Shown here piece by piece: positions 1-15,063 of a DNA stretch of 64,000 nt (the stretch's first letter is position 1; every line of letters starts with the position of its first letter). The translations under genes and the position numbers were made by a program. This DNA comes from Eunapius fragilis (taxonomy: Eukaryota > Porifera > Demospongiae > Spongillida > Spongillidae), in contig OY811992.1 of NCBI GenBank assembly GCA_963681505.1, positions 3,225,072-3,289,071 of the forward strand. The letters are read 5' to 3'. The notes below the pieces were generated by a model, which was not told where the DNA came from, did not search any database, and saw nothing but the letters and a program-made list of their open reading frames with translations.

Positions 1-333
1 GTGCTTTATTATCTGTAATATGTGTACATGGCCTCATGCATTTAAAAGCAACAATTATTGTGATGTGCAACATGTGGAGCAACATGTATGTATATAGGTG
101 GTTTGTAGTGGTTGTAGAAGGAGCTTAAGGTCCCACCAGTAGTGTACAACATCAATGCACCCTTCGCTGATTATAAATGCATGTTAAAAACATTTGGCAT
201 ATTTAATAATGCATTATTGAGAGTCACTGAAATTGCATTGCATCCTTTTGGGCACCACAGCAAAGACAACTGCAAAAAAAAACTCCTTTGGGTGTTTACT
301 CGCAGTATCTTGTAGTTGCTCCAAGCATGCACA

Positions 334-5064
<4,731 letters not shown>

Positions 5065-5679
5065 GCCGAAAACAGTCACATGGAGAGGAACATGTTACTT
5101 CTTAGGCAAATTATATACTAAAAGCAAGGAGGAATCAGTCGTGCGCGGTGTTATACGTTTTTTTTTTCTTTCCTTTGTATGCATTAAATTCAAATATGCA
5201 TCACGTGCAATGGAGGTCGGTACCGGTATAGATGCCGCACTGCACAAAAGGAAATAACCATGCCTATATAGTATGTTATAGATAGGTACCTCGCATGCCC
5301 TTCTAAAGTTCTTTGGTGCATGCAGATATAATGTTCTGACCGGAGTGAATGGGATTGAACACATGCAGTTGAAAACCTAGCAGCTTAATATTCACGCTTG
5401 AGACATATTTATAGATATGGGCGGACCCTTGTATGTGCTTGTATCCATGTGTTTGTGTGCATAACTACAAGTATGGTCATATGCGACCCTTTAATTCAGT
5501 TCAGTGCTCTGGATGGGATGCGAAGCATGGCATGCATCAGCAGCCCGCACGCTAACATCCTTTTAAATCAATCATCCATTGCCTAATTACTTAACGATCA
5601 GACTATATACCATATCTGCATGGTCCGTACAGTCCAGCCATGTTACTTCAATAATGCGAAACGAAGCAATAATAATAAT
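5065..5679. other. Upstream flank of Csk-like copy 1; no gene seen
   Basis: This is the presumed promoter and 5' leader side of the first Csk-like gene (minus strand). Short open frames on both strands show no recognisable domain. A short AAT run (about 5668-5682) marks the start of the retrotransposon cluster. No TATA box or promoter element could be fixed. Confidence 0.4.
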
Positions 5680-5683
5680 AATA

Positions 5684-5776
5684 GTATGGCAGGCTTAGCC
5701 TGACTCTGATGCGAGCCAACGCACGGGCACTCCTGTCTCGAGCAGGATCATCTGTGGAAGATCCGTAGAACTTAGT
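5684..5776 (+). mobile_element. R4/Dong-like LINE, extreme 3' coding end
   Basis: The frame ends with LTLMRANARALLSRAG, the same C-terminal motif as the copies at 7.8, 10.0 and 11.0 kb. It starts straight after an (AAT)n tract and is followed by AT-rich sequence with further AAT runs. It is 5'-truncated to about 90 bp of coding sequence. Confidence 0.6.
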
Positions 5777-6107
5777 CCTTTTGTTTGTAATGTATATGTG
5801 CAACAAGATTCAATATATATTACAATAATAATAATTCTTGTACTCCTGTTATTAAAATAATAGTAATTTTTAATAATAATGTAAGGGCTATAATGTCCAG
5901 ATATTGCCCTCAAGATTATTTCTGAAGTGTTGTTTAGTTTTGGTCATGTTTTCGTGTGTTTTGTATGTCCTATAATTGTATCTTGTATCACAATAATAAT
6001 AATGGTACGTCTAATAATAATAAGAATAAGTTGAAACATTTGGGAATTGGGGAAAAGAAGCACAGTGCTTTTTCTCACACTTGGCTACTCTGCTAACTTT
6101 AAGACAA

Positions 6108-6275
6108 GGTCAATCAAAGTCTTCAGTTGTAAGCAACATTTATGGTTGCTTCAACCTCTCTCTAGTCAGGTCTGTGGCGAGGTCCATCATGGGAAGAGAG
6201 GGAGACTAGAACTTTTGTAGTGTTTAGTTTTTGGTGTATTGGTGAGTTTTAAATAATAATAATAATAATAATAAT
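6108..6275 (+). mobile_element. R4/Dong-like LINE, 3' end fragment
   Basis: The plus-strand frame reads IYGCFNLSLVRSVARSIMGR, matching the family C terminus, then about 40 bp of 3' sequence and an (AAT)n run at 6252-6281. That run is shared head to head with the minus-strand copy that follows, so two opposite insertions meet at one AAT tract. Confidence 0.6.
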
Positions 6276-6299
6276 AATAATTACATAACACAATTAAGT

Positions 6300-7118
6300 T
6301 TAATACTCAAGAAGGGGAGCACGGGCACATCTGAGGAGAATGGCTCTTGCATTCTGCCTCATCAGTGTGACACCCAGCAGGCAGTACATTTGGCTCAGTG
6401 CCTCAGTTTCACATATTCCCACTTGCATGGCTAGCCTCTTACTCAATCTGGAGTAGCATTCTTGGGCTTCACATCCCCAACCACCATAGACCTCCACCAC
6501 TAATGGAATACATGACCAGCCCAATCTTGCACACATCTGATCGTTCTTGGCATGCTTTCCAATCTCACCAACCTCTGCAGAGTTAACTGAAGCCAAGCTC
6601 GCTTCCAGAATCAAGTCCGTATTAAGCGGATGAATGACTTTCAGGTCAAAGGCTGCAGGGTTGGAGAGGGACCAGTTAGGTACCAGCACATCAGCTGGCC
6701 TAGAAAAGTCTAAGCCTGGACCTTTCTCCAGTTGAGGAGATAAGCATGCTTTGGAGCACAGATTGGCAAAACAGTCTCGCAGTTTATTGTGCCGTGCAAT
6801 GACGTCCCCTCCAGAACGACATGTAAGGGCATGGTGGCAATCTGGATCAAGGGCACTTGAGCAGAAGGGACATTTACTGTCAGCTGAGAAGACAGGTAGA
6901 CCTAGCCACCATTTTAATAGGACTTGCATCTCTTGAGGCTCCAAAGCTAAGTCATTGTGTATGCAAGGAATAGCTCTCAACCAGGCATTAGCATTACTGG
7001 CTGATACTGCTCTGAGTCTTGCTCTGGTACAGACTGTGCTGTTAATAAGAAGAGTCTGAAAGGAATTGTCTTCTATTTTGCCTGATAGATGGTGCTGCTG
7101 TGGAGGAGAGCTAGTCAC
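6300..7118 (-). mobile_element. R4/Dong-like LINE fragment with zinc knuckle and restriction-like endonuclease
   Basis: This is the longest uninterrupted frame of the cluster (272 codons). It holds the pol C terminus: LLKWWLGLP, a CCHH-type knuckle (CPFCSSALDPDCHHALTC), HNKLRD, then RPADVLVPNW followed by AAFDLKV. The latter fits the PD..(D/E)xK core of restriction-like endonucleases of R2/R4-type LINEs. It ends LMRQNARAILLRC. The reverse transcriptase part is absent (5' truncation near 7118). The 3' end abuts the AAT tract at about 6250-6280. The frame has no stop, so it may be one of the younger pieces. Confidence 0.75.
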
Positions 7119-7574
7119 TGATTCAAATGTGAGTGCATCAGCAGAGTTGATCTTTATTATTATTATAAGAAAATAATAATAATAAAAATGGAGCTAAGTA
7201 CTTCCTTTGTTCCCATAGCATGTGAGTCTCTTGGTGTGTTTGGTGCCGAAACATTGTCCTTTCTTAAGGACTTGGCCATCGTCTGCACCAAAACCTCTGG
7301 AGACTCGCAGTTCTTACTCCAGCTCCTTTCTGTGGCAATCTAGAGAGGAAATTCCACCTCCGTCTTGGGAACATTAAGTTCCTTTGATGGCTTAGATGAC
7401 TTCTAGTTCTGTTTTGAGTGATTGATATATGTTAGGTTGTGCTGCTGTTAGCCATATGTTAGTTTATAGTGTATTTATGATATGTGTAATGCATTGTACT
7501 TATATCATACACAGAATAATGTATTTACTATTGTAAAAAATAAAATAATACTAATATTACCAGTTACGTCACCG

Positions 7575-7853
7575 CTAAACTCCAAAATTCTTTCTGAAGC
7601 GGGAGTAACTGCTGGAGCAGCTGCACATGCCACAGAGCTCCGAAAATATGAGGCCGATGATGTTATGTGTAATGATCTTGGGTGGATTTGCATCCCTCTG
7701 GTAGTGGAATCTTATGGAGCATGGGGGAAGGAGGCTTTGGAGACATTTTCCATGTTAGCCTCTCGCCTAGCCACTTCTTCCTCCAGGCCCAAATCTAGGG
7801 TTTTATCTGAGCTATATGGCCGGCTCAATCTCCATTTAGTTAGGGCAAATTAA
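7575..7853 (+). mobile_element. R4/Dong-like LINE, endonuclease C-terminal fragment
   Basis: Reads VTSPLNSKILSEAGVTAGAA and then LGWICIPLVVESYGAWGKEA, ending LYGRLNLHLVRAN. It corresponds to the region after the endonuclease core. The 5' break is just upstream of VTSPLN and the frame is open to a TAA at about 7851. Confidence 0.7.
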
Positions 7854-8011
7854 ATTAAATGTGAGGGCTATTTTGTCCAGACTTTCATGCCCTCATCAGG
7901 TATACATCTGAGTTTGTATGTTATTTTGTGACTTGTGTTTAGTATATTGTCGCATTTGTGTAATAGTTAATACTGTATTGTTCAATTAAATATCAATTTA
8001 AAAATTAAAAA

Positions 8012-8365
8012 TGATAGAGGCAAGCCTGCTGCCTTTGATATAACGGTCACTTCACCCCTCACTCCTGCTACCTTAAGAGATGCCAGTACTTCCTCAGGGG
8101 CAGCAGCCCATGCTGCAGAATGTAGAAAACATTCCACCAATGATGCCAGGTGTCAGGAGCTGGGGTGGGTGTATATCCCACTGGCCGTAGAGACCTTTGG
8201 ACATTGGGGGAAGGAGGCCCATCTCACGCCTGGCATCTTTACTGTCCATCCACCAAGGTCACCCCAAATCTGTTGCCCTGTTTGACATCTACAGCAGAAT
8301 GAACATGGTTCTAGTTAGATCAATATCCAGGGCCATCATGGGCAGGGTAGTAGTTCTTTAGAACA
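8012..8365 (+). mobile_element. R4/Dong-like LINE fragment, frameshifted
   Basis: Reads GKPAAFDITVTSPLTPATL and ELGWVYIPLAVETFGHWGKE, then shifts frame before a YSRMNMVLVRSISRAIMGR-like end. It is followed by a GTAGT repeat and AAT-rich sequence near 8440-8480. Confidence 0.65.
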
Positions 8366-8479
8366 TTTGTGTGTAGTGTAGTGTAGTGTAGTTAGTTCTT
8401 TGTTCTTGTGAGTGGTGTACTGTTCATGTTTTGTAAAAAATAATAAAAGTATTCCTTTGAAAATTTATTAATAATAATA

Positions 8480-9560
8480 CTTTGATGATGAAGTCAGGAA
8501 ATGCTTTGCTTCATGTCTGGCTTTATCTATCCCTGATAGTAATTGGAACCAGGCACAGCTTAGCCTCAGCTTTGGTGGGTTAGGGCTCCATTCCCTTGCA
8601 CTGCATGCTCCAGCTGCTTTCATCTCTTCTTTGGCAGCCTCGGGGTGTGCTAGTCCTGGCAACATGCATCTAGAGAAGGCTGTGGCATCTTTCAACAATC
8701 AGGTCTCCATGCTTGATGTTATAACAGTTGACACGGTCCTAGCAGTCCCTCCACATCAACATACTTTGTCCAAAAAGCTGGACCATCAACTATTCCAGTC
8801 TCTCCTGTCCTCGGCTTCCCCTGTAAACAAGGCACGTCTCCTATCTGTGTCTGCTTCACATGCAAGTTTCAGTGGTCCCTTCTATGAGCCTTGGTCATCA
8901 TCTTCATCCAGCTGAATGTCAAACAGCCATCAAATGGTGGCTTGGCCTGAACACATCCGGAGGCTCCCTTTGTCCTTTCTGCTCTGGCATCGCCCTGGAC
9001 CCTCTTGGACACCATGCCATCTCTTGTAGACATGGTGGGTTTGTTGTTCTACGTCATAACCACCTCCGTGACACCATAGCCAACTTCTGTCACCGTGCCC
9101 ACCTTTCGGTGAAAGTGGAAATGGAACATGGGCTATCCCCAAGTCATTCTAATTCCCGTCCAGCTGACATTCTTGTTCAGGGCTGGGATAGGGGTCGCCC
9201 TGCAGCCATTGATGTGACAGTGACCTCTCCTCTCACTCCAGCCATCTTGGAGGAGACTAGTGCCTCAGCAGGTGCTGCAGCTTCACATCGCTGAAACTAG
9301 AAAGCACTCAGCCAAAGATGCCAAGTGTGAGGAGTTGGGCTGGGTGTGCATCCCATTGGCTGTGGAATAATCCTATGGTAATTGGGGGATGGAGGCTCGT
9401 TCCACTCTCAAACGCTTGGCCTCCCTAATTGCCATCTATGAGTCACGCATAATGGCTTCGGTGTCGTCAGGGGCTTTATGGCCACCTCAACTTATCTTTA
9501 GTTAGGTCAGTAGCAAGAGCCATAATGGGTAGGGAGTCTATGGGAGTGGGTTTTTAGGCT
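8480..9560 (+). mobile_element. R4/Dong-like LINE fragment from late RT to 3' end, several frameshifts
   Basis: This piece covers more of pol than its neighbours: a late RT/thumb section (AQLSLSFGGLGLHSLALH, then LSKKLDHQLFQSLLSS), AIKWWLGLN, a knuckle CPFC....HHAISC, RHNHLRDTIANFC, RPADILVQGW and AAIDVTVTSPL. Frame changes occur near 8880 and 9290, and a stop interrupts the PLAVE segment near 9369. It ends in an AAT run at about 9660. It is a clear pseudogene. Confidence 0.75.
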
Positions 9561-9689
9561 GTTTATGCATACATAATGTGTAGATAGTGTGTATTAGTTC
9601 TATTATATACTTTTACTCGGTGTGTTGATTCCATGCATTGTATTCCTTTGAAAATTTATAATAATAATAATATGGTTCCTGAAGCCGGC

Positions 9690-10084
9690 CAGCCGACTAC
9701 CTGGTGCCCAATTGGTCCACAGGCAAACCAGCTGCTTTCGACATCACAGTGACCTCTCCGCTTAACCTTATTTCTTTGCCCGAAGGGAAGGTCACTGGTG
9801 GTTCTGCAGCTCGGATGGCCGAGATGCGCAAACACATCTCCAACGACCCCAAGTGCAGGGCCTTGGGGTGGGTTTGCATTCCACTGGCCGTCGAGACCTA
9901 TGGGTGCTGGGGAACAGAAGCCAGGGACTCCTTCTCTCGTGTAGCAGCTCGGCTGGCCTTACAGCTACATTGCAGTAAGTCCAAAGCCTTGGTCAGCATT
10001 TACCAACGGCTGAACCTCACTTTGGTTCGCTGCGTAGCCAGGGCCTTACTTTCCCGTGTCGGCACCCAGACCCCAGAGGGTTAA
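9690..10084 (+). mobile_element. R4/Dong-like LINE, endonuclease-to-end fragment
   Basis: An open frame of about 126 codons: LVPNWSTGKPAAFDITVTSP, LGWVCIPLAVETYGCWGTEA, LNLTLVRCVARALLSRV. It begins directly after the AAT run of the previous copy and is followed by an ATT/AAT-rich tail at 10170-10205. Confidence 0.72.
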
Positions 10085-10427
10085 AAACTTTAGTTTAGGA
10101 CTCCCTCGTGATTTCATTTTGTTCATGTTATTGATACGTGCTACTGTTTAATGTTGTAATGTTATGTTTATTTTTATTATTATTATTTATTAAAGTTTAT
10201 TATTATCTTGATACAAGAGAATATATGAATAGGAATACAATATTTAGGAGGAGAAACAACATGCATGAATTATTAATAAATCATGCTACAGTTCAATATT
10301 ATTAATAATTATTTATTAAAACATGACTAAATACACATATACATATAAGATACACCTGAAAAAGGTAAACTCAATGTACAACCTAACTATTGACACTATA
10401 GCTACAGTACATGTACACTAGAGCAAA

Positions 10428-10558
10428 GGCCTCTTGCCAGGATGGCTCTTGCCACAGCTCTCACCAAGCAGATGTTTAGGCGGCCATATATGTCAGCCAG
10501 GACTCTGGACTTGGGGCAGGAAAGATGGATTGCTAAATAGGTAGCCAGTCTTGAGAAC
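10428..10558 (-). mobile_element. R4/Dong-like LINE, 3' end fragment
   Basis: On the minus strand it reads HLSCPKSRVLADIYGRLNIC and LVRAVARAILARGLCS, the family C terminus. AT-rich runs with ATTATT and AATAAT lie on both sides. Confidence 0.65.
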
Positions 10559-10809
10559 AAGTGATGTTTATTAATATTGTATATTTAAAATAATAATAAA
10601 TTTTTTTTATTTATTATTACACAAAAAAATGCACTAAATAACGAATGCTATTATTAATACATACATACATGTCCAGACACACTGAGACACACTTGCAAAA
10701 AATAATAATAATAATAATAATAATGATGCTGTAGGTAGATTTTGTTTTGTGCATACTGTATCATATATCTGTTACTGTATATTATCAAATAATAATAATA
10801 ATAATAATC

Positions 10810-11054
10810 AGGCAAATGATGTGAAGTGTGCAGAACTGGGTTGGGTTTCTATTCCAGTAGTGGTAGAGACGTATGGGTGCTGGGGTACAGAGGCTAAATG
10901 GGCATTGTCACAGCTGGCCTCTCAATTAGCCATGAGGCTTAATTGCCCAAAGTCAACAGCAACAGCATCCCTCTATGGACGACTAAGCATAACCCTTGTC
11001 CGAGCCAATGTCAGGGCAATGTTGTCCAGAGTCATCACTCTGGATGGTTATTAA
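10810..11054 (+). mobile_element. R4/Dong-like LINE, 3' end fragment between two AAT tracts
   Basis: Begins straight after (AAT)n at 10790-10809 with CAELGWVSIPVVVETYGCWG and ends LVRANVRAMLSRV. The next (AAT)n tract (11110-11140) follows its 3' end. This is the cleanest example of truncated copies stacked at AAT repeats. Confidence 0.72.
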
Positions 11055-11109
11055 AGCTGGACAATACATGTAGACTTAGTGGTGTTTTGATGTGCTATAA
11101 TGTCATGTC

Positions 11110-11139
<30 letters not shown>

Positions 11140-11141
<2 letters not shown>

Positions 11142-11830
11142 ACATTAGGTCTCTTTATTAATGCTGCTAAGTGTGAACTGTTCAGCTTGAGTGACCTCAG
11201 CATGTTTCCATCTATGATGAAAATGTCTAATGTACCCCATTTTGAAATCCTCAGAGCTCCTATTGGTGATGCTATATTCTGCGCTACGTTTGTGTTCCAG
11301 AAATGTGCAATGGCCTCCAAGTTGCTTTCACAGTTGGAAGTTGGCTCTGTTGACCCCCCAAGTTGCTGTACTCCTCTTGCGCCAATGTGGGGGATTTTGC
11401 AAACTTGTACATCTGGCAAGATCCACACCTCCTTCACTTGTGGCTGAAGAATTTAAGTACTTCGATTATGATGTTTGCCTTGTGTACAGGTGTAGATACA
11501 GGGGTAGATACCACCAATAGTGCTTGAGAACAGGCACAGCTCAGTTTAAGTAGAAGAGGTATTGGGCTTCGCAGCCTCTCATCGGCTTGTTACATAGCGT
11601 CGTCCAGCCTATGCTTAGAATCAACACCTAATCACCACCTTGTTCATTCTATCGAAGAATATAATGATCGTATTCCACCGACTGAGGCCATTACAACAGA
11701 AACAGTAACTCACACTCCCTGCCGTCAAAAAAACCTTTCCTGCAAACTTGAAGATAGCCAGTTTAATAAACTTTGCCAGTTCATCTTTGCCAGGCACATG
11801 CTATTATCTGTATCTTCCCCTTTTGCTGGA
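11140..11830 (+). mobile_element. R4/Dong-like LINE fragment, RT section
   Basis: Starts right after the AAT tract with a piece of the RT/thumb region (NAAKCELFSLSDLSMF; VPHFEILRAPIGDAIF), moves to another frame near 11350 (LLLRQCGGFCKLVHLA) and continues through LSLSRRGIGLRSLSSACYIA to about 11830. It is thus truncated at both ends relative to pol. It gives RT-side sequence that most pieces here lack. Confidence 0.65.
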
Positions 11831-13980
11831 CACTGTTCCAATTGAGAAAGGTTACCATTTCCTTTCTTACCATTCCGGATACTATAATGAACAGCGGAAA
11901 GTATTTATAAATTCTCAGTATTGCTTTCTTAACCTTAAAATGGCATTGACTTCTGAAATAAACACTTCTCCTACAGTTCTCCTGAGTTCTGGTAGTTTGG
12001 GAATCAATATCTAACTGGTAGTTGCTTTTTCACATGAGTTCTGTTGAGGTGCCAGATTTTCCCAACCAACCTCCAGAGCAGGTAAAGGACATGCTGCTGA
12101 GGGGCTGTGCATGTGCTGTATACCATCAATGGCTCTAAGTCTGAGGCAATACATACACATAGCATGCTCTTTGATATGAAGTGCTTGATCAAAAGCTATT
12201 TTCATTACTGGCTGAAACTGGACTGCAGGCTTTTTTTTTTTTTAAATGCCTGTGATTGGTAGAGTTGTATATTGAAGTGTGTATGTGGTATGGGTGTAGG
12301 ACATATAAAGCCTCATATCTATGCTAACAAGGTTCAAGTAGTGTACAGCATTAAGTTCAGGAATATCTGCCTTTATGTAAATCTTGTGTGTGCATGTGTG
12401 TGCATTTTGAAGTGCACAAATGACATTGATCTATAATCTCCTGTTGTCCTAAGGATAGGATGTGATTGGTATCTGTATATCTTAGCTTTGGAAACAGCAT
12501 AATATAAGTACTACATAGTGTAGCACAGTGGTAATAAAGCATCTATCATTGTGGTAGTTGACAAATTTGAGGTTGGTAAAAGTGAAAGCTGATTAGAGTT
12601 GAAACTTGCCATAGAAAGTATAAAGTAAGCGCACACATCAGCTTTTGTACTAATTTTTTAATCATTTGTGGCAATAAAATATTTCACATAATGCCTTTTA
12701 AAAATAAATAATTATTTATAGTAAATAAAGCATGAAGTCACATGAAGCAACATGTAACACACCCCAGGTTAAATGTTTAAGCATAGTAACAGTAAAATTG
12801 ATCATCTTAAATCTCCGAAGCCTGGTCCTACACATAGAACCAATACTGCAACATTTATATATTGAAATTAAATATTCTAGCATCTGCAATGCTGCAATGT
12901 TTATTGCAATTCCAGACACTGAGTGGACTAAACAGTTTGCCATCCTTGTTGCCCACTGAAGGGCGGGGGGGGGGGCAGGCAGCTAGCTGCCAGAGGGGGG
13001 TTGTTGCTACCAAGCCAACTGGGACCAATGGTAGGCGCTGGCTACCAAATGGGTGTCAGCCTGTGTTCCAAATCATGATGCTGGCCATGATGTGGGGGCT
13101 ATTGGGGTCCAACTAACTGTATACCCCAAAAGGGATTTGGTGATTGATGTTTCCAGGCTCCATAGTGCATAATTTCTTGTAAGGCTTTTCTATGTTGAAC
13201 TCAATATGCAAGGCTTAGCACACTGCAGTGACTGATGACTGAGTGTGCGTCACCGTACCTTTGTCTCCTTTATATATATTTATATCTATGGTGTGCCTGG
13301 AAACCAGATCACTAAACCAGTTTGGGCGTTGTGGTTTTAAGACTGCCCTTTAAAAGTTTTTTTTTTTTTTGGGGGGGGGAGGGTTGCTGTGTTAGAGGCA
13401 CATGGTTTTAACCGAGGGGCAGCATTCCTACAAATCTAAGTCTGCTACCTGAATATTGGTTTTGCATATAATTTCTTGCTTAAACTTAACGTTACACCAA
13501 AAGAGTAAATTAACAGATGAACAGAGCGCTGAAAGATACAATATTAACAGTTGATTTTGATAAATGCAGTATGACTTCTCCACTTGCATACTGTGATCCT
13601 TGTTATATGCAAGCTAAAACACTTTGCTGGCTTTTAGTAACTAATAGATTTAAAGTGGATTTGTAAAAACATGCACCCAGTATCAGATGAAAATTACTTC
13701 GTTCACTGTCAATTTCATATACATAATAACTAGGCAAGGCACTGCCACATATATCAATGGGGAAGTGACAAACTGATATTGTCACTGTACATGGTGATTG
13801 GTGACACCATATTAGGTAAATGAATTTGGCCCCCCCCCCTCCTCCCCCTCCTCAACTGGCTTATCCTAAGCCTATGATTAAAGTTAAAATGTTCCAGTGC
13901 CCTACCTCCACACCCACCCACCTTTCCTCATTCCTTGTCATAAAAATCACACAAGTAAAATTCTTGTTATTGTGACGTAA
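11831..13980. other. Non-coding stretch between LINE cluster and death-domain exon
   Basis: No convincing gene. There are AT-rich runs at 12650-12730, short G or T homopolymers (12964-12973, 13359-13378) and small open frames without recognisable domains. A minus-strand frame near 12010-12200 has several cysteines but no domain I can name. Confidence 0.4.
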
Positions 13981-13984
13981 ATAT

Positions 13985-14130
13985 TGTACACAAGGGTACT
14001 GCACAAGGGTACACAAAGGTACACAAAGGGTACACAAAGGTACACAAGGGTACACAAAGGTACACAAAGGGTACACAAGGGTACACAAAGGTACACGAGG
14101 GTACACAAAGGTACACAAAGGGTACACGTA
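13985..14130. repeat. GGTACACAAA minisatellite
   Basis: Head-to-tail units of 9-11 bp of the type GGTACACAAA(G)G, about 13-14 copies, lying just 3' of the death-domain exon (minus-strand sense). Repeat length is irregular by one or two bases. Confidence 0.85.
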
Positions 14131-14161
14131 CGGCACACACACATATATACACATAGCACAG

Positions 14162-14475
14162 CTAGACTGCAACACCTCCTCCTCCTAACATCCTCACAGT
14201 TACAAGATTGTCAGAGACATCCCTCCGTTGGACGATCTCCAGAGCCCTGAGGAGGGCAAAGAATGTCGCGTTTTGAGGGTGCAGAGTTTTCCACTCCCTC
14301 AGCAGCAAGGTCGCAGCCTTGACCTTTCCTGAAACAGCACTCTGGCTTAGCTTTTCTAACTCCATCTTGTTGAACCCAAGGATCTGTCCAAGTTCATACC
14401 ATGAAGCACCCAAGTCCTTGGAAGCCAGCTGAATGTCCTCTTCTGTGATGCATTCTACAGGAGGTGTGGTTCTTT
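14162..14475 (-). CDS. Death-domain exon, probably the 3' exon of the Roc-COR gene
   Basis: The minus-strand frame begins within exon sequence after a CAG acceptor (about 14476) and ends at TAG 14164-14162. It contains ITEEDIQLASKDLGASWYEL, GQILGFNKMELEKLSQ and LLREWKTLHPQNATFFALLR. This is the six-helix pattern of a death domain: hydrophobic helix 1, the W..L...LGF turn and the LL.EW helix. It lies about 590 bp downstream of the Roc-COR exon on the same strand, and Roc-COR-death fusions are known in animals (DAPK1-like). The exact splice phase between the two was not resolved, so the fusion is inference. Confidence 0.7.
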
Positions 14476-15063
14476 GATGACTGACAGTGCTCACAGTACA
14501 GTACTCAATAACTGTGCTATGTCAATACTGACCATTGATATCAGACACCAGTGGACAGGAGAGCCCTTTTACATTAAATCATACATGCTTCACTCATAAT
14601 TAAATTATGGCTTTGTAAAAATAAGTTATGGAACGCATTGCATGGGTGTCCAACTATTAAAGAAGGGAAGAATTAATGACCAAATGTGAAATTTGTGTTG
14701 AAAAAATTAAAACATCTTGCTAAATCAAATAATATGCACATGTAAGTCAATTTAAGGTGAAGATCCTGATTAGTTCAGATTCCATTATAAAACACACATT
14801 ATAGATATTGAATGTATTTTATTTCCAAAATGTTGTGGATTAATTTGTTTAATTATTTATATTAATCTGCTTTCAAAGTTTACATCCTGTATTCATGATG
14901 CTTATTTTATTGGTGGATATACTGTGTTGCATGTTCACCACACACATGCACATGTATGCACACAGATGCACTTTAATCCTATCTTTTCAGTGCACACACA
15001 CACACATGCACACATACACACGTGCACACACATACACACAAGCACACATACACACACACACAC

